Assembly (NCBI RefSeq): GCF_000002995.4
Contig: NW_025062478.1
Coordinates: 11,094,001 to 11,158,000, forward strand
Length of the DNA: 64,000 bases
Direction of reading: 5' to 3'
DNA from: Brugia malayi
Taxonomy: Eukaryota > Nematoda > Chromadorea > Rhabditida > Onchocercidae
In this document: in pieces, positions 51,301-64,000 of the stretch
Layout of the letters: every line of letters starts with the position of its first letter
Numbering within the stretch: the first letter of the stretch is position 1
Translations under genes and position numbers: made by a program
The notes under the pieces: model-generated
Told to the model about the DNA's origin: nothing
Seen by the model: only the letters and a program-made list of their open reading frames with translations
Database searches by the model: none

Positions 51301-53324
51301 ATCAATATTAAACACACTAAATTTAGTCAATGTTGTAGTTTGCACCTTTGTTCAAAATTCACGACCAGAAATAAACTACATGAAAAATGAGCTACAACAA
51401 AATATGTACCGTGAAAAACCACATCCAAATTAGTCTTTCAAAATAATTTCACTCAAACCACCGACAACAAACAGAAAAATAAAACTATAAGTTAACATCA
51501 AAAAGATTGGATCTTTCGATTAAAATCAAAAAAAGTGTCCAGTTAGTCACTTCTTCTTATCTTAATAGCTCTATGAAAAGTAATAATCATACTACTAGTA
51601 TTAAAATATGTACAAGTATCAATATATAAATTCGTGCTAATTTAAAATATCCTGAACCAAAACGTGATTAAAACTTTAAAAAAGGTTACTTGGATATTGT
51701 TATTATCAGATGTTGTCATAGATATAGCTGCAAAACACATATTATGCGACGGAGTAGAAGAAATGCGATCCATAAATTGTTTGACAATACCAATCTATAA
51801 CTAAGCGACTTCAACGATCTCAGATTTCAAACTGATAGATTGCACTGTACAAATTACTTTTAGCAAATTAAAAAGAATATTAAGAACTGAGTACAGCAAA
51901 TCAAAATTATTGATTATTTATCGGGAAACTTGAAAAGCAATTATTTCTAGTGAATAAGCCAATTTCTCGAAGATATTCATAATTGGCACATCAACTGGGT
52001 AGAGAATTACCATAAATAATCGGAAACTTCCAAGAATACTTATGATCTTTCAAATGTTCAATATAAAAACACGTAAGCATGACAAAAAATCCAATGACTG
52101 CATCGCTGTCATTTAATTTCATTTGGAAATCATACCTTTCCACCTATTCTATCCGGAATTTTCATTGCCTTCTGTGATTCTTCTGGAGGATGGATGACTC
52201 CATGTATTGCTTGTTCTTCCTGAGCTTTCTGTTGCGCAGCTTCTTCCGCATTACGGACCTCTTTTTCAATCTAAAACTGCTCTATTGTCAAAATAGTACA
52301 CAGCAAAACAATCATATGATTGACTCCCAGTTTCGAAGATTTGAAAAGTTTTCCTACCTATGGCTTATTTCGACCATGTTTATAATTGAACCTAGATTTT
52401 AATATTCATATTTGATGCATGGGAAAAATATTTCCGTCATAAAACTGTATACTTGAGCTTAAATTTAATTGGATTAATTAAACTTATCTGAACAAAACAA
52501 AACAGTGAAATTCAAAATGAAACTTCACCAAATGCAAGAAAATACCTGTTCGGCTCTCTTTGGAGGCGGTAAAAAACCAACAGCAGCTTCATCCATAGGG
52601 TCCTTTCCTTTTTCTTCATTTTTGATTTCTCTCACAGTTTTACCTCAAATGATTCAGATACTGAATTTACAATGAAAAAAAAAAATACAGAATTAAAAAT
52701 GCAAAATAGAAAAAAAGAATTCGAGAATTCCAACAGATCAATCGCCTTTACATGATAAATCATTATGTAACTTAAAGCATAAAAGTTACTTTTCCATCGT
52801 TGACGTTCTTCGAGGACTTTCTGCAACATGTTGTGCATTAATTGTCCACTCCTTTTCGCATCATCTTCTAAAAGATTGATCTGTTTCTCCAGCTTCTCTA
52901 ATTCCAACTGTAAATTTATTTGAGTAAATCACCAAATCATAACAACTTCTTTTCGATGATAATGACCAAGAAGATTCATATTTTAATATTTCTCATGCAG
53001 AATCCGGAAATCTGGGAAATTTACTCCTTTCTATTCATAGCAATCAATATGCAATAATTTTCCTAAAAATCGACATTATATCAAACTGTTTAAATCAGTC
53101 ATTACGCTGTCCCGAAAATGAAGCAGGTAAACAAGCTAAGAATATAACTAAGGAATAACCCTTGGCTAACACATATATACCGAAAAAACCTAGCTTACCT
53201 GATGATCTTCATAATTTCGTCTATGTTCGAAAGTTTGTGTTTCCAGTGAATTATACAAGATAAAACAGACAAATATAGATATGGTCAATACAGCGGCCAA
53301 TAATCGACTCCAAGTTAAATGCAT
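42321..53324 (-). CDS. aman-2: Golgi alpha-mannosidase II (GH38)
   Basis: 26 exons, total 3,504 bases, 1,167 residues, close to the family length (about 1,145). Exons: 53199-53324, 52790-52907, 52546-52643, 52136-52270, 51054-51201, 50666-50837, 50084-50217, 49679-49852, 48831-49020, 48484-48661, 47917-48046, 47641-47701, 47219-47389, 46901-47009, 46639-46697, 46219-46399, 45996-46108, 45689-45776, 45376-45454, 45062-45180, 44717-44902, 44033-44174, 43726-43787, 43314-43491, 42763-42971, 42321-42464. Type II topology: short tail, membrane anchor ([17 protein letters not shown]), coiled-coil stem. Catalytic signatures: HSHNDPGW (zinc His and Asp), GGWVMPDEA (nucleophile Asp), [10 protein letters not shown] (zinc His). 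C-terminal blocks [16 protein letters not shown] and [10 protein letters not shown] also fit. It trims two mannoses from GlcNAcMan5GlcNAc2 in complex N-glycan synthesis. Confidence 0.95.
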
Positions 53325-56295
53325 CTTTGGCCCATGTATGAAATACACCCAGTATAACAATTTCTAATTACTTCCGATTAACATAAATAACTCAGAAACG
53401 CAACATTCTGCAATAGCAAAAAAAGAGAAATGAATCACTGAGAAATTGTTTGATTTGAGTCAAAATGATCGCTAAACTTTATTTCGGCAAAGAAAAAAGA
53501 AAGACAAAAGAGGAAATAGAAGACTAAACAATTTTTTTTTTTTTTTCGCTAACGATTTTACTATGATAGGGGCCTCACATTACGTAATATAATAAGCTGT
53601 GAAATCAATTCCCACCAACCAAGTTCGAATTTCCTATAACATTTCGAATTCATCAACAATTTTCAATGATCACTTTCAAAAGAAAACGTTCTTATGGAGA
53701 AATCCTTTTAATATTTTAAAAATAATGCATTTAATATTAATAATTACTTGATAACCAACTAACAATCGAATTTTGGAAAAGATGAAAACAGATAGCTGGA
53801 GAAAAAATGCTAGCTTCAAATTAATTACCACATAGATTATATTATAATAGCTTCATCTGACAGTTTGGAATGCAATGATATATTGTGGATGAGAATCTTT
53901 TTGACCTAGAATGTCATCTCATATAGATAAAATGAATAAAAAATATGATTTAAGATCAAAATGCTAGTGATATGATAATGGTGACAGTATATTTACAATT
54001 TATGCACAGTTCAATGGTAAAAGTTGGGAAAATTTTCATAAAAACCAAGTGCCATACCAGTATTCTCCGAGTAATACTTCCACTACAGCAATTTCGAATG
54101 ATGATTTCAATCACATTACTTCTCGGAGACAATCTCGTGATAGTAGTTTCCCATGACAATTTCATTAGCTTTCATCTGTTTATATCAGCTTACTACATTT
54201 ATTACATGCAGCATTACTGCACTGCAAAAATACATGCTGAAACTCAAAGTTTCCCGAAAATCTAGCAAAGTTTTAGCATTAAAAACACATGCTTATGGAA
54301 GAATATCAATAAACGGAGAACCATTTCTTCCTTCTTTTTTTTTTTTTTTTTTTTTGCTTTATCTTAATTTTCTTTCTTTTTCATGCTATCAGCAAAAACA
54401 AAGAAAATCTCATAACGAAAAATGAGAAAAAAGAAAATTAAGATAAAGCAAAATAACCAAAGAAAAGTAAGTAATTAAGCAATTAGAGAAATGAACAGCT
54501 AAAAAGATTAAACAGAAACAAATTGTCAAAATAGGTAATCAGAGAAGCATAATAGCACAAAAGGGATGAATGAAGCATGTAGAACTAGAAGATATTACAA
54601 ACTGAGTTATCCGAGTGAAATGTGAATGACTGTCATCTCCTGAAGCAATTATTACGACCGGAAATATTGTGAAGGCACAGCTAATACAACTTTTCTTTCT
54701 TCTTTTTTTCTGCTAACACTTATGCAATCAGTGTAAAATGCATTGTGGTTTTATTTATCCAGCACAAATTAAATATTAAAATATTAGAAAAACATTTATT
54801 CATATAAAGTACAGAACTCCTGAATATTACTGCCAAGTGATGGAATGACAACATTAATAGAAAATGCAAGATTTAGGTTAGTTTAAAGATGTAATCGTGC
54901 AACGGAGTAAGCATGACTGCTATCATTAGAATCATATAATTCGCACATGTCCATTTCCATCCCATCTATCAACTAGAAAAACCAATTTTTAATTTAACTG
55001 AATCACAAAGAAGTAAAGATAATAATAATGTTCATTACAACATAACCATACACAGGCGACAATAGGAAGTCCAGATACAACATTTGTTCAGTTCAATTTT
55101 AGCTAAAATCTAATTATTCCATTTCGCAAAAATTTGTTCCAAATAACTATCTTTTCTTTCACTCATCATTCACATTTCGCGATGATAGATTCTATCGGAA
55201 ATTATAACGATGTGTAGAAGTGAAATATTTATATATCACATGAGAAAAAGAGATATACCCTGACAGGAAAAATACAACTAAAACGAAAGAGTAAATTGCT
55301 TACTTTGATAGTAATTCTTTGTGCAATCCATATGAAATATTACAATATGTTAAATTGTTTACAACTAAGTGCAAGTAACTGATGCAAAATCAAGCAAAAC
55401 CAAAAAAAAAAAGAAAAAAAGAAAAGAAAACAGAACATGCCTATAACTAAATTACAGACAGTAGAAATGGGAATTGACAAACGAAACAGGAGCTTAACTG
55501 TAGGGTACCATGCATTATTAATCATAAATGACAATGGACAACCATACAAAGATGAAATAAATTATTCCGAAAGAACAACAATTATCTCACTCTTCCATTG
55601 CTAAACAATCATTTCTAATCATGAAAATTTGTGGAAATGTTACTTTAATGTTTTTTTAGTCCTTCTTCGGTAACCCTGGCAACAAAGTCTTACTCCAGTA
55701 GTCCTTATAACAATAACCGAGTAAAATATATAATCAAAATGAAATAAATCAGCGCTGCCTAAACTAATTATTTTACAGATTAAGGTAAAATTTATCTAAC
55801 ATTATTGCAGCAATACTCCCCTAAATTAACTTTGACTTAAATCAATTTCACTTTTGATAGGTCTGTGATTCGCGTTATTATAGTAATACAGAATCTCAAA
55901 AATTTGCATATATATATATAATTTTAAAAACTGCTGAAATAAGTTCCTAGTCTTAAATTGTTTATCTCACCTTAGATATAAATACAAAGAAGAGATGAAG
56001 AAACCACAAAAATAAAGGGTTTTTTCAAACCTAAAAAGTCATAAAAAACTTATTACAACAAAAATCACTATATTAATTACAACATATGAATTTATAAAAA
56101 GAAAAAAACTGTATATATAACCCACCCCCCCTAAGTAAGAAATAACTAAAAGGAAATCATGCATAAATATATGAAACCGCTACAAAACGCTACAAAACAG
56201 GAAAAAGCAAGTGTTACAGTTTTCCAATAAAATATCCACCAAGAATTCCTTGTTTTGAAATATTCGTAATCTGCCAGGCGATGCAGCATTAAATT
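53325..56295. other. Intergenic between aman-2 and sax-1
   Basis: 3 kb, both flanking genes on the minus strand, so it holds the aman-2 promoter and the sax-1 3' end. No exon recognised. It includes a perfect 23-bp inverted repeat (54353-54375 with 54430-54452). Confidence 0.45.
54353..54452. repeat. Perfect 23-bp inverted repeat with 54-base loop
   Basis: 54353-54375 (TTTGCTTTATCTTAATTTTC and three more T) is the exact reverse complement of 54430-54452. The transcript of either strand would fold into a long hairpin. A poly-T run of about 20 bases lies just left of it. Confidence 0.88.
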
Positions 56296-60368
<4,073 letters not shown>

Positions 60369-62462
60369 TTTCTTAACGAAACACACAGTACACGGCCAAC
60401 ATAAATGATACCCCGCCAACACTTTTTTCAATAACTCGTCCAATGCTACCTAAAAATTATAACTGCCTTCCGAATTTATATAATTTCATCCTGAAATTGT
60501 ATTACTTTTTGAAACCCACCAAATTTTTGTTAGATAATTTCCCATTTATGAGATAGCGAAAGTGCGTGACTCCTCAGAAATATGCAAACATTATACAGGA
60601 TATCTATATGCATGAACATCAGCTAAGTCAAACTTCGACTATTAAGTTCTTAAAACATGTGTAAGTAAACCAGCATATGGAATTCAGCTTTGCTTTTCAA
60701 TTTGCATCGCAAAATAACGAAAAATGGAGGCATCAAAAGTACTGTAGTACAAATCAATGAGCTTGATGACGAGACCATTTCAGGGTGAAGTAGTCGAAAT
60801 AAAGCAATGTAATGTTTAGGAATTGAAAATGCTCAAGTCACGGCTAACTTCAATAGCTATTATTATTAATTTTGCTAAACTTATCGAGAGTCGAGGTTAC
60901 CAAACATATGCAGCATCTCATATTACAATAAGCTTATTCGTGAGGTGTTTGAAAGCTTCTCGATTAACTATTCACTGCCAATGACCTTACAAAAAAAGAA
61001 AAAGAAGTGAAGCTAAGCAAAAAAGCTCTAGATTACACTATACATATGCTTTGCACATTGCATTTTTGCCTGCCCTACCTGAACATTGTTTTTTTTTTTC
61101 TTGTTTTTTGCATTTACATCACCAATAGAATGACTGGTTTCTTATTTGCTAATCTGAAGAAAAACCACATTCATTTCCATATTTTCTGTTCCAATCAATT
61201 TGTTTATTTGTTAAAAATGTTCAGTTATATGTTAGACATACATAAATTCTTTACTTTATAACATATTTGATTAAATACATTAGAAAAAAAAACAGAATAA
61301 GAGGAAGGCTGTAAATTGAGTAAATGAATAAACTTTTTACATACATATTTATATCTAATCATTTTCGATAAATGAAACGACAAAGAAAGAAATGAATAAA
61401 TAATTAAACGAATACAACGAAATATATTTTGATTTCAAACTTTAATGCACTGCATTAAACTGTGCATCTCAACAGGTCATTATTACAAGAGAAAATTATA
61501 CAAATTAGTGTCAAATAAGGTCATTAAAATGCTAGAATTCTGATGATAATCTAAAGACGAGAAATCAATTAGAGAAAGGCATAATTCTTCTGAAAGATAA
61601 CACAGATACGATCAGCGATGCACGGCACAGGAAAGTATCACATGCAGCAAATCAGATGTTTCCATGCAGTGACAAAGGCTTAGCCGCGAAATACTAGTTG
61701 TACCAGAGTGTAAGATCGAGGAGGAGGCCATTCTTGATTTGAAACGTCCTGGAGGAAAGTATCTCCATGAAATTCAATAATAGTTTGAGAATTCGTGTAG
61801 TTATATTTGTTAATTAAATAATTATGACCACTTGAATAAAATATTTGCAAGTCTTTTTTGTCACCTTCATCCTGCTTTGTCCCCTTTCCTCATATCTATC
61901 AAAGTTATCCGGGCTTCTGTCAATTCATTGCCAAATCGTAACTAAATGTATTGAGAGAGGGACGAAGTGGAATTTGTCTTCCTTCCAGAATGCAAAAATT
62001 AATCGAAACAGACGTTCTTCCTTCACCTAGGGATACAATGACAGAGAAGTTTACTTAATTTTAGAAAGGAAAACTGAGATTAGGCCTAGCTCATGTCCAG
62101 CTGTAAATTTTTGTAAATAACGTAAAAGAAATGATAATTGTAAAATTTATGGAAAGATCGCATATTTCCTTCAATGTCTATCACTGTAACACAAGAAGGT
62201 TGAGATGGTTTGGTTCCGCGAATACCGGTCACCTTTATTGCCCTTTTCTCTCTTTCATCTCGCCGTTGCTGTCGTCTCCAACGGCTGTGAGGACGGATGA
62301 CCCGAACATGGGAGTACACAGATAGGACGGAGGTGTGTTAGTATTTGTTGGGAGAAAGGGGGGCACAGATTGTAATTACTTTTTGCTGCTAAGCAACTTG
62401 TCCATGTTGATCAATCCACTGATTAATGCGACAGTAGTTTGCAGAATAACGGCAAAATTGTG
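60369..62462. other. Divergent intergenic region, sax-1 / chromodomain gene
   Basis: 2.1 kb upstream of two divergent genes. No exon recognised. 62210-62350 is more GC-rich (CACCTTTATTGCCC, CGCCGTTGCTGTCG, GGCTGTGAGGACGG) and may hold the core promoter of the chromodomain gene. Confidence 0.45.
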
Positions 62463-63961
62463 ATGGCTAATGTGTCCGGGGTGGGGACGCTAAATGCGGA
62501 TGAAACAGAATTGGTTCAGCTGGATACGAAGTCGAGAACTGTCGGGGAAACTTATGCGGTGTGATTAAATTTTAAGTAACAACTAACAAATTAAATTTGA
62601 ACACAGTTGTTGTGATTGATTTACTGAATACGAATTTTTTTATCATAATTAGTGTTTCATATTTCTGAATTCCGTCACTGTGATTATGGAATTTGTGACA
62701 ACTATTAATATTATCTCCAATGTTTACATTCATAGTTGCTTTAATACTTCTTCAACAGATATGTAACACTTATAATTATCGTTTAATTATTGTTTAATTT
62801 TATTTACCCATTCAGTGTTAAGATTCGTTTTCTTGCATTAAAACTTCTGACAGATTTGTAGGTGGAAAAGATTGTTGGAATAAAAACGAGTGAGACCGGT
62901 GAAAAGCTCTATAAGGTACGGTGGAAAGGGTTCTCCGAAAGTGAAGATACGTGGGAACCGTACGAGAATTTAACGGATGGTTGTGACCGGTTAATTATCG
63001 AATATGAAGTTAGTCAAAAATCGAAAAACAACGAGAATAGGGAACATTTATTGCCATCAACTAGTAGAAGTAACAATTCATCGGTAAGTTACTTCGATTG
63101 CAGATGCTGATTCCGCAGTTTACTTCAAGATCTTTTAGAATAGTTAGTGATCTATATATATATATATATATAATAGTCAATTATTGATGTTGATTAATTA
63201 GTCAGTTATTGATTAATTAGTCGGTTATTGACAATACTTAAGTAATCATTTAAATTTTAATTTTCACATTACTATTACATTATTAGGTGTACTATTTCAT
63301 TGTTTATTCTTTGCTTAATAATATATATATTAGCGATCTGTATAGCTCTCCTAAGTCAACAGTTATGGTATTTGATTACTGTTTCAGGAGGATAGCATCG
63401 AGAGAAACAACCGACATACCCTCTCTACTCGTTGGGAATATGAAACAGTTGAAGTGCTCACGCCGGATGAATGGAATCGGTTTGGTGATGTTGAGAATCG
63501 TGAACTGGGTGGTCTTTATATTCCAGATCGAATTCCAACTGAAACGGAAAAGGTTTTAGGATAAATTTGTATTTTTACCCTATTATATATGTATATAATA
63601 CGTGCATCTTACTTAGATAAGGGTTGATAAACGGCAACTTTTAATCTTTATTTGATTTTATATCTCGCTGGCAAAATTTTCCTGTTTCCAATATGATATT
63701 TCTTTATCATAGCAAAAAGCTGTTGTTTAGAAAAGTTCATAATGTTGACCACTCATTAATTTATAGAGTTTATTTCAGCCAATAATTAGTTTTGATTATG
63801 ATGCATTTTAGCTGCTGTGTAATCTTGCACCAGACGTAGGTCGCGTTACTAGAAATAAGCTGAAAACCGTTATGAAAACCGAAAACTCTCCAGTAGATGA
63901 AACACGGTCATCAGATGGTGCTAAAAAACAAACTGCTAGAAGCAGACGACGAGATGGAAAG
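62463..63961 (+). CDS. Chromodomain protein, 3' end beyond the window
   Basis: Exons 62463-62558, 62862-63083, 63388-63552 and 63812-63961, all phase 0, give 211 residues so far; the last ends at a donor 39 bases from the window edge. Residues about 29-80 form a chromodomain: ETYAVEKIVGIK, YKVRWKGFSESEDTWEPYENL, LIIEYE. The cage positions (Tyr of TYAVE, Trp of RWKGF, Trp-Glu-Pro of TWEP) are present, so binding of a methylated lysine on histone H3 is likely by family. Downstream is a Ser/Asn-rich linker, an acidic stretch with WEYETVEVLTPDEW, and a Lys/Arg-rich end (SRRRDGK) that suits a nuclear protein. No second domain is recognised in the visible part, so HP1-like, CEC-type or MPP8-like identities cannot be separated. 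Confidence 0.85.
63153..63172. repeat. (TA)n microsatellite
   Basis: Ten TA units in the second intron of the chromodomain gene. Confidence 0.95.
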
Positions 63962-64000
63962 GTTTTTTTTTTTTTTTTTGCTTCAGTAAATGACTGTTTA

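Overview
The window is eukaryotic, AT-rich (about 70% A+T by eye) and densely interrupted by GT-AG introns of about 50-350 bp. The gene content points to a nematode: two ground-like (GRL) secreted proteins, a giant alternating Kunitz/lustrin-type secreted protein, an SXP/RAL-2-like secreted protein, an NDR kinase of the SAX-1 type, Golgi alpha-mannosidase II (AMAN-2), and several starts lying a few bases after a TTTCAG acceptor, as expected for spliced-leader trans-splicing. Composition and gene set suit a filarial/spirurid (clade III) worm; that placement is inference. Exon coordinates were read by hand from splice sites and reading phase. The AMAN-2, SAX-1, Kunitz and GRL models each sum to a multiple of three.

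Region 1 (1-9000) is a local family of three C2H2 zinc-finger genes in about 2-2.5 kb units: A on +, B and C on -. The proteins share an N-terminal part with two copies of a PLDLS-type motif (the CtBP corepressor docking sequence) and then 9, 4 or 7 fingers. A carries several lesions, B looks intact, and C has an open body but an unclear start. Near-perfect inverted repeats (71 bp and 76 bp) bracket A and B. Region 2 (10.3-13.6 kb) is a divergently transcribed pair of GRL genes.

Region 3 (16.2-28.8 kb, - strand) is one gene of about 30 exons and about 1,760 residues: signal peptide, 13 Kunitz-like domains and 11 lustrin-type Cys-rich domains, nearly alternating. Every Kunitz domain lacks the same cysteine pair. 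Region 4 (30.6-37.2 kb, +) holds two tandem SRSF3/RSP-6-type splicing-factor genes with the same early exon structure; the large intron of each holds a pyrimidine-rich, CATC-rich tract that could serve autoregulation. Region 5 (38.4-39.7 kb, -) is a small secreted SXP/RAL-2-like gene.

Region 6 (42.3-53.3 kb, -) is a complete alpha-mannosidase II gene of 26 exons. Region 7 (56.3-60.4 kb, -) is a complete NDR kinase gene of 12 exons. Region 8 (62.5 kb to the right edge, +) is the 5' part of a chromodomain gene that runs out of the window. Apart from the duplicated zinc-finger, GRL and SR genes, neighbours show no common pathway.
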